Positions 53,416 through 62,672 of a stretch of 64,000 nt of DNA are shown here, in pieces. Source of the DNA: Fusobacterium mortiferum ATCC 9817. GTDB lineage: Bacteria; Fusobacteriota; Fusobacteriia; Fusobacteriales; Fusobacteriaceae. The notes beneath the pieces are model-generated. The model worked only from the letters and a program-made list of their open reading frames with translations, ran no database searches and had not been told where the DNA came from. The stretch is from positions 116,455-180,454 of the forward strand of contig NZ_GL987991.1 of the NCBI RefSeq assembly GCF_000158195.2, in the 5' to 3' direction. The translations under genes and the position numbers were made by a program. Every line of letters starts with the position of its first letter. The stretch's first letter is position 1.

Positions 53416-54231
53416 ATGTTAGAAATTAATAAAACTTTGGTTATTGTTAGAGGTGGTGGAGATATAGCCACTGGTAGTATTCAAAAATTATATAGAGCAG
53501 GATTTAAAGTGTTGGTTTTAGAGATTGAAAAACCTTCTGCTATAAGAAGAAAGGTAGCTTTTTGTGAAGCTATCTATGAAAAAGAGATGACAATAGAGGG
53601 AGTTACAGCTAAACTTTGTAACTCTATTGAAGATATTGAACAAGTCTGGAGAGAAAAAAAGATTCCTGTATTAGTTGATTCTACTGGAGAATCTATATAT
53701 AAATTAAAACCACAAGTAGTAATAGATGGTATTTTAGCTAAAAAAAATTACGGAACAAATAGAGAGATGGCTCCAATTACAATAGGGCTAGGACCCGGAT
53801 TTACAGCTGGAGAAGATGTAGATGTAGTTATTGAAACTATGAGAGGGCATAATCTAGGAAAACTTATCTTTGAAGGTAAGCCTATGGCTAATACTGGAAT
53901 TCCAGGAATTATAAAAGGGGTAGGAAAAGAGAGAGTAATATATAGCCCATGTGCTGGTGTAGTAAAAAACATTTGTAAAATAGGGGATATGGTAGAGAAA
54001 AATCAAGTTATTGCTACAGTTGATGGAGTAGAAGTATTAGCTACTATAAGTGGAGTATTGAGAGGACTTATTAGAGAGGGATATGAAGTGCCAGAAAAAT
54101 TTAAAATGGCAGATATAGACCCAAGAGAAGAGGAACAAGCTAACTGTTTCACTATTTCTGATAAAGCTAGAGCAATAGGTGGGGCTGTATTAGAAGCTGT
54201 ACTATATTTAAAAAATGAAAAAAATATATAG
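53416..54231 (+). CDS. yqeB: Selenium-dependent molybdenum hydroxylase system protein YqeB
   Basis: A 271-residue protein of the YqeB (EF2563) family, found with selenium-dependent molybdenum hydroxylases. VIVRGGGDIATGSIQKLYRAGF is a Rossmann-like start, and GLGPGFTAGEDVDVVIETMRGH is highly characteristic. It is followed nine bases later by xdhC. The family's exact role is unproven. Confidence 0.9.
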   Translation: MLEINKTLVIVRGGGDIATGSIQKLYRAGFKVLVLEIEKPSAIRRKVAFCEAIYEKEMTIEGVTAKLCNSIEDIEQVWREKKIPVLVDSTGESIYKLKPQVVIDGILAKKNYGTNREMAPITIGLGPGFTAGEDVDVVIETMRGHNLGKLIFEGKPMANTGIPGIIKGVGKERVIYSPCAGVVKNICKIGDMVEKNQVIATVDGVEVLATISGVLRGLIREGYEVPEKFKMADIDPREEEQANCFTISDKARAIGGAVLEAVLYLKNEKNI

Positions 54232-54240
54232 AGGTGTAAT

Positions 54241-55008
54241 ATGGAATTAACTATTTTAAAGAAGATAGAGGAAAAATTATCTCAAGGAGAGAGAGGTGCT
54301 TTAGTTACTGTAACTGGTGCTACTGGTTCTACTCCCAGAAAAAGTGGAACTATTATGGGAGTATTTAAAGATGAGCTAGTAGGAACTATAGGTGGTGGAA
54401 AGATAGAGAGTGTTGTTATAGATAGAGCTAGGCAACTTCTAGAAACAGGAGAGAGTGAAAATTTTGAATACAATCTTACTACTACAGATGAATTACAGAT
54501 GAATTGTGGTGGAACAATGAAAGGATTTATTAAAGTTTTTTCTCCTTTTCCTAAATTATTAATCTGTGGAGCTGGACATGTGGGGCAAAAACTTTTTAAA
54601 GTAACAAAAACACTAGATTTTGACTTAAAAATTATAGATGATAGAGAGGAGTTAAAGTTTGATATACCTGAACTAACTCTAGGAAATTTTAAAGATATCT
54701 TGACAAAAGAGAGAATTGATGGTAATACATATATAGTAATAGTAACAAGAGGTCATTTGTTAGATGAAGAGGTTCTTAATCTTGTAAAAAATAGAGGAGC
54801 AAAATATATAGGTATTATTGGAAGCAGAAGAAAAATTACAACTTTGAAAGAAAATCTTGAAAAAGTTGGAAAGATAGAAGACAATATCTATGCTCCAATA
54901 GGATTAAAATTATCTAATGGAACACCAGAAGAGATAGCTATAGAGATTTTAGCTGAGATACTAAAAATTAAAAATAATGGAGAGTTAATTCATAGAACAA
55001 TTATTTAA
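54241..55008 (+). CDS. xdhC: XdhC-family molybdenum cofactor maturation protein
   Basis: XdhC proteins bind and sulfurate (or selenate) the molybdenum cofactor and insert it into xanthine dehydrogenase-type enzymes. The N-terminal part has GATGSTPRKSGTIMGV and GTIGGGKIE; the C-terminal Rossmann part has LLICGAGHVGQ and YIGIIGSRRK. 255 aa. A hydroxylase gene is not within the window. Confidence 0.9.
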   Translation: MELTILKKIEEKLSQGERGALVTVTGATGSTPRKSGTIMGVFKDELVGTIGGGKIESVVIDRARQLLETGESENFEYNLTTTDELQMNCGGTMKGFIKVFSPFPKLLICGAGHVGQKLFKVTKTLDFDLKIIDDREELKFDIPELTLGNFKDILTKERIDGNTYIVIVTRGHLLDEEVLNLVKNRGAKYIGIIGSRRKITTLKENLEKVGKIEDNIYAPIGLKLSNGTPEEIAIEILAEILKIKNNGELIHRTII

Positions 55009-55024
55009 AAAGGAGAAATTCTTT

Positions 55025-55324
55025 ATGAAAAAGAAATTTGCAATGATAATAATGGGAAATGAATATAATCCTAATGAACACAAAGCTAAGTTCGAAACTA
55101 CTTCTCAAATAACGTATATTTGTACTATCAATAATTGGAATATGTTAAAAGAAACAATAGAATATCTACAAAAAGAGGGAGTAGGAGCAATAGAATTATG
55201 CGGAGCTTTTGGTAAGGAGAGAGCTCAAGAGATTGTAGAAATGACTAATTCAGAAATTGCTGTAGGTTATGTTGTACACGAACCTGAACTAGATCTATTA
55301 TTTAGTAAATTTTTTGGAAATTAG
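55025..55324 (+). CDS. DUF6506-family protein
   Basis: A 99-residue protein matching my recollection of DUF6506, with EGVGAIELCGAFGKERAQEI as its main signature. Short, soluble and without catalytic motifs I can name. AAGGAG precedes the ATG. It follows xdhC by 16 bases, so it may share the operon. Confidence 0.75.
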   Translation: MKKKFAMIIMGNEYNPNEHKAKFETTSQITYICTINNWNMLKETIEYLQKEGVGAIELCGAFGKERAQEIVEMTNSEIAVGYVVHEPELDLLFSKFFGN

Positions 55325-55384
55325 GTAAAATTCTTTACAAAAGTAAAGATTTACATAAAAGAAAAATGTAGGAGGATTAAGAAA

Positions 55385-55762
55385 ATGAGTAAAGTAATTC
55401 ACACAGAAAAAGCACCAGCAGCTTTAGGACCATATTCACAAGCTATAGAGGCTAATGGAATGTTATTTGTATCAGGACAAATCCCATTTGTTCCAGAAAC
55501 AATGACATTAGTATCTGATGATGTAAAAGCTCAAACAAGACAATCATTAGAAAACGTAAAAGCAATAGTAGAAGCAGCTGGATATTCAATGAAAGATGTT
55601 GTAAAAGCAGGAGTATTCATCAAAGATATGAACGACTTCGCAGCAATCAACGAAGTATACAATGAGTATCTTGGAGATGTAAAACCAGCAAGAGCTTGTG
55701 TAGAAGTAGCAAGACTTCCAAAAGATGTAAAAGTTGAAATAGAAGTTATCGCTGTTAAATAG
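55385..55762 (+). CDS. ridA: RidA-family enamine/imine deaminase
   Basis: It hydrolyses reactive 2-aminoacrylate and related imines made by PLP enzymes. Key residues are GPYSQAI near 17-23, the active-site Arg in [13 protein letters not shown] (about 102-114) and Glu in VEIEVIAVK. 125 aa. AGGAGG and a GC-richer codon choice suggest high expression. A strong terminator follows. Confidence 0.95.
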   Translation: MSKVIHTEKAPAALGPYSQAIEANGMLFVSGQIPFVPETMTLVSDDVKAQTRQSLENVKAIVEAAGYSMKDVVKAGVFIKDMNDFAAINEVYNEYLGDVKPARACVEVARLPKDVKVEIEVIAVK

Positions 55763-55781
55763 TTTTAACTAATATTTCACT

Positions 55782-55806
55782 AAGGACAACCAATTAGGTT
55801 GTCCTT
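55782..55806 (+). terminator. Terminator of ridA
   Basis: AAGGACAACC pairs perfectly with GGTTGTCCTT across a five-base loop, followed by eight T. Confidence 0.95.
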
Positions 55807-55889
55807 TTTTTTGTCTAAAATAATTGCATAAAAATATAAATATGATATAATTATAAGTGTAATATATAAATTAAATAGAAGGAGAGCTT

Positions 55890-56645
55890 ATGAAATTAAT
55901 ATCATGGAATGTAAATGGATTAAGAGCTTGTGTAGGTAAAGGATTTCTAGATTACTTCAAAGAACAACAAGCAGATATATTTTGTCTACAAGAAACAAAA
56001 TTACAAGAGGGGCAAATTGAATTAGAGTTAGATGGATATCATCAATATTGGAATTATGCTGAGAAAAAAGGATATTCTGGAACAGCTATTTTTACAAAGG
56101 AAAAACCTATCTCTGTTCATTATGGAATAGGAATAGAAGAGCATGATAAAGAGGGAAGAGTAATCACATTAGAATTTGAAAAATTTTATATGATAACTGT
56201 ATATACTCCTAACTCTCAAGAAAAATTAGCTAGATTAGATTATAGAATGAAATGGGAAGAGGATTTTAAAAATTATCTTTTAGAATTAGATAAGAAAAAA
56301 CCTGTAATAGTTTGTGGAGATTTAAATGTTGCTCACAAAGAGATAGATTTAAAAAATCCAAAAACTAATAGAAAAAATGCTGGTTTCTCTGATGAGGAAA
56401 GAGAAAAAATGACGAAGCTTTTAGAAAGTGGCTTTGTAGATAGCTTTAGATATTTTTATCCAAATAAGACAGATATTTATTCGTGGTGGTCTTATAGATT
56501 TAGTGCCAGAGCTAAAAACGCTGGGTGGAGAATAGATTATTTCTTAGTTTCTGATAGAATAAAAGAAAATATGAAAGGGGCAGAGATACATACAGAGATA
56601 TTAGGTTCTGACCACTGTCCTGTTCTTTTAAATATAGATTTATAA
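55890..56645 (+). CDS. xth: Exodeoxyribonuclease III
   Basis: An AP endonuclease/3'-5' exonuclease for base excision repair. Motifs are [18 protein letters not shown] (metal Glu), GDLNVAH (Asp/Asn), [10 protein letters not shown] and SDHCPVLL (catalytic His). 251 aa. AAGGAG precedes the ATG. Confidence 0.95.
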   Translation: MKLISWNVNGLRACVGKGFLDYFKEQQADIFCLQETKLQEGQIELELDGYHQYWNYAEKKGYSGTAIFTKEKPISVHYGIGIEEHDKEGRVITLEFEKFYMITVYTPNSQEKLARLDYRMKWEEDFKNYLLELDKKKPVIVCGDLNVAHKEIDLKNPKTNRKNAGFSDEEREKMTKLLESGFVDSFRYFYPNKTDIYSWWSYRFSARAKNAGWRIDYFLVSDRIKENMKGAEIHTEILGSDHCPVLLNIDL

Positions 56646-56678
56646 AAATTAAAATATGAAGGGAAGGAGAAATTAAAA

Positions 56679-57422
56679 TTGACATTAGAAGAGATTAGAG
56701 AGGCTATCAAGGGAAGTAAAAAACTTCCTAAGTGTGTTGCTGTATATGATAAACTTTTTAAATTAATAAAAGATGGAGAGTTTGATGAAGCTGGAAAACT
56801 ACCAACTGAACCAGAATTAGCTAAAATAATGGAAGTTAGTAGAATGACATTAAGACAGGCATTAGCTCTTTTACAAGAAGATGGAGTAATAAAAAATTAT
56901 CATGGAAAGGGAAACTTTATAACTCAACCACAAAATCGTTATGGAAAGGGATTAGAAACTCTTAAACATCCTGTTTATTCAGCATTGGATTTAGCTGTAG
57001 ATGAAGTGGAAATAGAGTTCAGAATAGAACCTCCAACTGATTATACTACAAAGGTTTTAGGTAGAAAATCTCCAGTGGTAGTTTTTGTGGATAGATGGTA
57101 TAAATCAAAAGGAGAGGGGGTAGCTTATACACTTTCATTCATTCCTATCGAAACAATAACAGAGGAAAAAATAGATTTATCTGATAAAAATGCACTATTA
57201 AAATTTTTAGAGGAAACTTCTTATCAAAAAGCTAGACACTCTACTATTAATATAAATTTCTCAGTAGCTGGAAACTTTACCTCTATGAAATATACAATAG
57301 CTAAAAATAGCAAGAGCTGGTTATTAGAAGAGAAGGTTTTTACTAAAGGAGATTTTCCATTAGTACATCACAAACACTATTTACCTATGGAAAATTCACA
57401 TATATGTATAGAAATAAAATAG
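56679..57422 (+). CDS. GntR-family transcriptional regulator
   Basis: An N-terminal winged helix (residues about 35-90: GKLPTEPELAKIMEVSRMTL, RQALALLQEDGVI, YHGKGNFI) precedes a C-terminal ligand domain of the UTRA type. It starts with TTG at 56679, nine bases after AAGGAG; no in-frame ATG fits. 247 aa. The ligand and targets are unknown, and it has no obvious partner gene. Confidence 0.85.
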   Translation: MTLEEIREAIKGSKKLPKCVAVYDKLFKLIKDGEFDEAGKLPTEPELAKIMEVSRMTLRQALALLQEDGVIKNYHGKGNFITQPQNRYGKGLETLKHPVYSALDLAVDEVEIEFRIEPPTDYTTKVLGRKSPVVVFVDRWYKSKGEGVAYTLSFIPIETITEEKIDLSDKNALLKFLEETSYQKARHSTININFSVAGNFTSMKYTIAKNSKSWLLEEKVFTKGDFPLVHHKHYLPMENSHICIEIK

Positions 57423-57441
57423 GGGTTATACACCCCTATTT
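57417..57441. terminator. Bidirectional terminator overlapping two stop codons
   Basis: AAATAGGGGT pairs with ACCCCTATTT across a five-base loop. The gntR stop (57420-57422) lies in one arm and the rnmV stop (57436-57438) in the other. Confidence 0.85.
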
Positions 57442-57984
57442 TATTGAATTAAGAGCTCTTTCAAACTCTTCTTTTGTTATTCCATATCTATTTAACTTAG
57501 AAAGAAATTGCTTCCCATTAGAATATCCTATTCCTAACTTTCCACCAACTTTTTCTCTTCTCTCACTAGCTTCTGCTCCACCTACTAAGCCACACTCCAT
57601 TAGATAGCTCATAGTGAAATTCTCTTGTAAATCATCAGACACTGTACATCTAGCTTTTTCAAGAGCATTGATGATAGCTTCTGGAGAGGCATTTTCCACT
57701 CCTATATCTCCATCTTTAGTTCCTTCACATCTTCTAATATAAGCATCTTTAGCTTCTGGAAAAAATTTATGTATATATTTTCTAATCTCATTTCCAGCAT
57801 AGTCAGGGTCAGTTAAAATTATTATTCCTCTATTTTTTTCAGCTACTCTAATTCTTTCAATATTCTCTTTTTTTCTTACAGCAAAACCATTTACTTGAAT
57901 TATTTCAGCGTCTACAGCAGCTTTTACAGCAGATATATCATCTCTACCCTCTACTACTATTATCTCTTTTATTATTTTTTTCAT
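57436..57984 (-). CDS. rnmV: Ribonuclease M5
   Basis: A Toprim-domain nuclease that matures the 5S rRNA precursor. EIIVVEGRDDISAV holds the Toprim Glu, and ILTDPDYAGNEIR the DxD acid pair. EGTKDGDIGVENASPEAIINAL is typical of RNase M5. 182 aa. Its ATG overlaps the esterase stop by one base (TAATG). Confidence 0.93.
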   Translation of the reverse strand: MKKIIKEIIVVEGRDDISAVKAAVDAEIIQVNGFAVRKKENIERIRVAEKNRGIIILTDPDYAGNEIRKYIHKFFPEAKDAYIRRCEGTKDGDIGVENASPEAIINALEKARCTVSDDLQENFTMSYLMECGLVGGAEASERREKVGGKLGIGYSNGKQFLSKLNRYGITKEEFERALNSIK

Positions 57985-59012
57985 TACACATTCCTTATTT
58001 TTTCATCAAAATATACTAAAAAATTTTTTAAATCTCTTGCTACATACTCCCAAGTATGAGTTTCATCTTTACAAAGATAACCTATAAAATTATAATTATG
58101 TTTTTTCATTCTTCCAACAGTATCTAGCCATTGCTGTAACATCAGATGAGTTTCAACATCTTTTTCTCCCACACTTGTATAAAAATATCTATCACTATAC
58201 TTCTCCTTAGCCAAGCTTTTTATAAGTGTGTATGGGTCTTCCTTTAAAATTTTATATCCCCATGAACCAAAAACTTTTAAAAAGTGTAGTTTATCTTCGT
58301 TACTAAATAAAAATTTTGGAATATAGAGAAGATTAAATATTCTAATAACCCTTCTATTTACGCTCATTCTGACAATACTTGTAGCCCCTGAAAAACTTCC
58401 TACTACTTTGAATAAGTTTAGATGTTTAAGCCCAAGTTTGAAAGCTCCATATCCTCCCATGGAAAATCCAGCTATTCCAAATTGAGAGTGAGGAAATTCC
58501 TCTTTTAATTGTGGAATAATCTCCTTTATAATACAATTTTCATATTGATGGGATTTGTCATTATAAAAATTAGTATACCATCCCATTCCTTCATAACCAG
58601 AATTCAATAAAATAATATTCATCTTGTCTATTTTATTTTCTTTTAAAAGAGTCAAATAATTCTCTCTTATTCTACCTCTTCCTAGCCAATCTTCAGCACA
58701 ATCTCTAAGTCCATGAAGTAAGATAAGACAAGGTAAGTTATCTCTTACCTCATCTCTATTTTTTATGACAATATATTCTAACTTCTCGTCAATATAACCT
58801 TTTGATTTTAAGATTCTTTTTTCAACTATCAATTTTTTTTCAAAATCTTGAAGTGATATCTTATCATAATCAAAATCTTTATTCTCAATATAAGTTATCT
58901 CATCAAATGTCATTACTCTTCGTATTTTTCTTAAAAGTTTAAAAGGATAAGGATAAGTCAATATGTAAAATAATATCCCTAAACTTATCAAGATTATAAA
59001 AATTTTTATCAT
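57984..59012 (-). CDS. Membrane-anchored esterase (alpha/beta hydrolase)
   Basis: A 342-residue protein with an N-terminal membrane helix (about 3-18) and an esterase-D-like alpha/beta hydrolase. The nucleophile elbow is GFSMGGYGAF (Ser near 185), LLHGLRDCAEDW forms the oxyanion region, and DETHTWEYV supplies the catalytic His. The substrate is unknown. It is coupled to rnmV. Confidence 0.85.
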   Translation of the reverse strand: MIKIFIILISLGILFYILTYPYPFKLLRKIRRVMTFDEITYIENKDFDYDKISLQDFEKKLIVEKRILKSKGYIDEKLEYIVIKNRDEVRDNLPCLILLHGLRDCAEDWLGRGRIRENYLTLLKENKIDKMNIILLNSGYEGMGWYTNFYNDKSHQYENCIIKEIIPQLKEEFPHSQFGIAGFSMGGYGAFKLGLKHLNLFKVVGSFSGATSIVRMSVNRRVIRIFNLLYIPKFLFSNEDKLHFLKVFGSWGYKILKEDPYTLIKSLAKEKYSDRYFYTSVGEKDVETHLMLQQWLDTVGRMKKHNYNFIGYLCKDETHTWEYVARDLKNFLVYFDEKIRNV

Positions 59013-59025
59013 AGATCCCTCTTAA

Positions 59026-60417
59026 TTAGAATTCAGCATTATTTGGTGTTCTAGGGAAAGGAATTACATCACGGATATTAGTCATTCCTGTTATATACAT
59101 TATAATTCTCTCAAATCCTAGTCCATATCCAGAGTGTGGGAAACTTCCAAATCTTCTTAAATCTAGATAGAATTCATAATCCTCTGGTTTCATTCCTAAT
59201 TCAGTTATTCTATTTTCTAGTATCTCTAAGCTATCCTCTCTTTGAGAACCTCCTATTATCTCTCCAATTCCTGGTGCTAATAGATCCATAGCTCTTACAG
59301 TTTTTCCATCTGGATTAAGTTTCATATAGAAAGCTTTGATATCTTTAGGATAATCAGTTAAGAATACCGGCTTTTTGAAATACTCTTCAGCTAAATATCT
59401 CTCATGTTCACTTTGTAAGTCAATTCCCCATTCAACTGGATAGTCAAATTTCTTACCAGATTTTAATAGTATATCTATTGCTTCTGTATATGTTAATCTT
59501 CCAAAGTCACTATTTAATACATTATTTAATTTGTCAAATAATCCTTTTTCAATGAAGTTATTGAAGAATTCCATCTCTTCTGGACACTCGTCCATTACAA
59601 ATTTGATTATATACTTAACCATTGATTCAGCTAGTTCCATATTTGCCTCTAAATCAGCAAAAGCAATTTCAGGCTCTATCATCCAGAACTCAGAAGCGTG
59701 TCTAGCTGTATTAGAGTTCTCTGCTCTAAATGTAGGTCCAAATGTATATATATTTCTAAATGCTGAACAGAAAGTTTCTCCACTTAATTGCCCACTTACA
59801 GTTAAATTAGTTTCTTTTCCAAAGAAGTCTTTAGAGTTATCTACTGTTCCATCTTCTTTTTTAGGTAGATTGTTTAAATCTAGAGTAGTTACTCTAAACA
59901 TCTCTCCTGCTCCCTCACAGTCAGAACCTGTTATGATTGGAGTATGTACATAAACAAATCCATTCTCTTGGAAGAATTTGTGTATAGCATAAGCTACTAC
60001 TGACCTTACTCTAAATACTGCTGAGAAAGTGTTTGTTCTTGGTCTTAAGTGAGCTTTTGTTCTTAAATATTCAAAAGTATGTCTTTTATTTTGTAAAGGA
60101 TATTCTAAGTCAGCCTTTTGGAATACATTTATCTCTTCAGCCATTATTTCAAAAGCTTGTCCAGCTCCTTGTGATTTTACTAATTTTCCTTTTACCTCTA
60201 TTGAAGATATTATAGATAGACGAGAGATCTCTTCAAAGTTACTAAGTCTTGTATCAAATACAACTTGTACTCCTTTGAAAAAAGAACCATCATTTACTTC
60301 AATAAATCCAAAGTTCTTTTGGTCTCTTATCTTTTTTACCCAACCATTTATTATAACTTCTTGGTCTAGGTATTTTTCTGTCTCTCTGTATAGAGATTTT
60401 ACTGTAACTTTTTTCAT
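59026..60417 (-). CDS. asnS: Asparaginyl-tRNA synthetase
   Basis: It charges tRNA-Asn. An N-terminal OB-fold anticodon domain (about 1-105, [20 protein letters not shown]) precedes the class II core: motif 2 [20 protein letters not shown] and motif 3 [12 protein letters not shown]. Start at the ATG 60417: the upstream in-frame ATG (60432) has no ribosome site, while GGGGG lies nine bases before the second. 463 aa. Confidence 0.96.
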   Translation of the reverse strand: MKKVTVKSLYRETEKYLDQEVIINGWVKKIRDQKNFGFIEVNDGSFFKGVQVVFDTRLSNFEEISRLSIISSIEVKGKLVKSQGAGQAFEIMAEEINVFQKADLEYPLQNKRHTFEYLRTKAHLRPRTNTFSAVFRVRSVVAYAIHKFFQENGFVYVHTPIITGSDCEGAGEMFRVTTLDLNNLPKKEDGTVDNSKDFFGKETNLTVSGQLSGETFCSAFRNIYTFGPTFRAENSNTARHASEFWMIEPEIAFADLEANMELAESMVKYIIKFVMDECPEEMEFFNNFIEKGLFDKLNNVLNSDFGRLTYTEAIDILLKSGKKFDYPVEWGIDLQSEHERYLAEEYFKKPVFLTDYPKDIKAFYMKLNPDGKTVRAMDLLAPGIGEIIGGSQREDSLEILENRITELGMKPEDYEFYLDLRRFGSFPHSGYGLGFERIIMYITGMTNIRDVIPFPRTPNNAEF

Positions 60418-60436
60418 AGTATATGCCCCCATAAAA

Positions 60437-60643
60437 TTATATTATCTTAAATTTACTATCGTTTTTAACTTCTCCATCTACTATTTTAATATTATCTAGA
60501 TGTCCTCTAACTTGAGCTTTAAATTGCTCTAAATACATCTGTCTGTATTTTTGTCTCTCTTCTTTTTCAGCCTCTGTCAACTCTCTTTCTCTAGCAATTT
60601 TTGAAAAATAATTAACTTTAGCTATGATATCTTTCATTTCCAT
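60437..60643 (-). CDS. DUF896/UPF0291 protein
   Basis: A 68-residue helical protein of the YnzC/UPF0291 family. [21 protein letters not shown]-like N-terminus and [17 protein letters not shown] are clear matches. In Bacillus a member is SOS-induced, but function is unknown. It lies just upstream of asnS and may share its transcript. Confidence 0.88.
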   Translation of the reverse strand: MEMKDIIAKVNYFSKIARERELTEAEKEERQKYRQMYLEQFKAQVRGHLDNIKIVDGEVKNDSKFKII

Positions 60644-60723
60644 TTTGCTACTCCTATTTCTTTAATATATACAGAGTATTATATCATTTTTTGTACATAT
60701 AAATCAACTATTTTTAAATCTAA

Positions 60724-61407
60724 TTAAAAATTTAAATATTTTTTTATATCTTTTTTATTGAATTTAAATACAGGCATACCACTTGAATATGGTGTTAGAT
60801 CATATTCTGTAAAAGTAAATACAATATAATCTCCCTCAAAAGATAAAATAGCATTATTTATATCAGCTTCAGCATTGTCAAAGAATATAACTTCTACTCC
60901 TTGAGTGTTTAAAACTCTATCTTTATTTTTAATCATATCATTTATTCTCATATTAAAATACTCTATAGCTTCATCTTTAAAAATCTTATCTAAACTTAAA
61001 ATAGTTTTATCTTTTAAATTAAAATTATAACTTTCTAAACTATTAATAAAGTGAGCTCCACCAGTATAAATATTAGTTAAAATTGAAATAGACAGTATTC
61101 CAAAGCTATTCTCATTATTTTTAAAAGAGATATAAGCTTCTTGAATTCCACCATCATCTTTTTTACCAGAAAGATTTTCTATTATATATCTCATATTCTC
61201 CTGCATAGTAAGATTAAAATATGTAAAATCTTCACTTGTTTCATCTTTGATTTGAGGAATATTTATATCATAGCTATAAAACTCCCCTTTATTTTTAGAA
61301 TTAGAAGATACTACTTCCACACTAGAACTAGATAGAGTTGTGCCTTTTTCACAACCTGTTACAAATATTGCTAAAGAAAGAGCTAAAATATAAAAAAACT
61401 TTTTCAT
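60724..61407 (-). CDS. DUF3298/RsiV-like lipoprotein
   Basis: An envelope lipoprotein (lipobox AIFVTGC, Cys19 from the chosen start). The C-terminal region (TNIYTGGAHFINSLESYNF, SLDKIFKD, FTEYDLTPYSSGMP) matches the DUF3298 domain seen in RsiV-type proteins. The ATG at 61407 has TGGAGG at good spacing; an upstream in-frame start at 61422 does not. 227 aa. It follows the DUF2156 gene by 22 bases. Confidence 0.85.
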   Translation of the reverse strand: MKKFFYILALSLAIFVTGCEKGTTLSSSSVEVVSSNSKNKGEFYSYDINIPQIKDETSEDFTYFNLTMQENMRYIIENLSGKKDDGGIQEAYISFKNNENSFGILSISILTNIYTGGAHFINSLESYNFNLKDKTILSLDKIFKDEAIEYFNMRINDMIKNKDRVLNTQGVEVIFFDNAEADINNAILSFEGDYIVFTFTEYDLTPYSSGMPVFKFNKKDIKKYLNF

Positions 61408-61429
61408 TATAAATACCTCCATTACTTAT

Positions 61430-62302
61430 TTAATTCCAACTATTTCGTATTTTTTTAATTAAAAAAGCAGGATGATATGACTCCTTTGCTTCTCTCAATC
61501 CTTCATCCCCAAAATCATCTTCACGATTTATATATTTACATTTAGAAAATTCATTTTGAGCAAACAGATAATTTATCATCTGATAACTTCCTATATAATT
61601 ATTTAATCCCTTTTCTATGTGAATAACGGCATACTCATCATTCAATACTTCTCCTAAAGAATAAGCTATAACTTTTCCATCTATTTTTATCATTGCACCT
61701 ATTAAGTCTAGCTTATCAAAGTTATGTAAAATATGCATAATTCCTATATTCTCATTATTTAAAACAGGAATAGAATAACACTCTCTATTTTGACACCACT
61801 CTTCTTGAAATTTAATAACCTCACATATATTCTTCTCATCAATAGTTTCATAAGTATAACTGTAAAGTTTATTAAAATTATTAATTCTATTTTTTTTCTT
61901 TGAATACTTTCTCCCCTTTAAAGTTCCTAAATCTTGTGAATTATATATATAATCAAAACTCTCTCTTCTCTCCTCAAGAATAAAAGTATCCTCTAATAGA
62001 TTTTTCCAATACTCAGGAACTAATATTATTCTTTTATTTTCATTAATAATATTTTTTATCTTCTCTTTCCAAGTATTTAAAACCTCTTCACTTTCATCTT
62101 TTGGTATCGGCATATAATAATACTCTTCATTTTCATAGATTCCTTTTATTAAAAGAATATTGTCCTCTACCTTATACTTTGTCTTTTCTCCTATACTCCA
62201 TAGTATTTGATTTGAAAAATTATAATCACAAGTTATAAATTTTCCTTTGGTATATTCGTCTACAATCTCTTTGTCTTGAATTTCAAGATTTTTCCATTCC
62301 AT
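61430..62302 (-). CDS. DUF2156-domain protein
   Basis: A 290-residue GNAT-fold protein of the DUF2156 family, related to the soluble domain of lysyl-phosphatidylglycerol synthetases. SKKKNRINNFNKLYSYTYE and YINREDDFGDEGLREAKESY followed by HPAFLIKK are characteristic. It has no membrane helices, so it probably transfers an aminoacyl or acyl group to an unknown acceptor. AAGGAG precedes the ATG. Confidence 0.85.
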   Translation of the reverse strand: MEWKNLEIQDKEIVDEYTKGKFITCDYNFSNQILWSIGEKTKYKVEDNILLIKGIYENEEYYYMPIPKDESEEVLNTWKEKIKNIINENKRIILVPEYWKNLLEDTFILEERRESFDYIYNSQDLGTLKGRKYSKKKNRINNFNKLYSYTYETIDEKNICEVIKFQEEWCQNRECYSIPVLNNENIGIMHILHNFDKLDLIGAMIKIDGKVIAYSLGEVLNDEYAVIHIEKGLNNYIGSYQMINYLFAQNEFSKCKYINREDDFGDEGLREAKESYHPAFLIKKIRNSWN

Positions 62303-62358
62303 TTTGTTTCTCCTTTTTTGTTTCTCCTTTGAAGTTCTTAAATAATTATATTTTATTT

Positions 62359-62637
62359 TTATTTAAATTTATATTTTGTTTGTTTTCTTCTTTTTTTTGT
62401 GACTTTACTTAATAAAATAACGCAAATCAATGGAATTATTCCTATTAATAATACAGTTAATCCCATTGCTAAATTTTTTGATACTCCTATTTTATATGTA
62501 AGAGTTTGTGATAATGATAATAAAATCTCTAATGGGTCAACATAGTACAATTGACCAAAAGGTGGCATAAGAAATTCTATTCCATAAGTTAGCCCTAAAA
62601 ATATTCCTACAAATAAAATCAATTTAAAAAGTAACAT
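62359..62637 (-). CDS. Small membrane protein
   Basis: A 92-residue hypothetical protein with helices at about 2-20 and 56-78 and a basic C-terminus (KKRRKQTKYKFK). Two ATGs are possible; GGAGG is seven bases before that at 62637 but abuts the one at 62643, so 62637 is preferred. No family recognised. Confidence 0.6.
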   Translation of the reverse strand: MLLFKLILFVGIFLGLTYGIEFLMPPFGQLYYVDPLEILLSLSQTLTYKIGVSKNLAMGLTVLLIGIIPLICVILLSKVTKKRRKQTKYKFK

Positions 62638-62672
62638 ACCCATTCCTCCAAATACCTTTTTGTATATTATAC

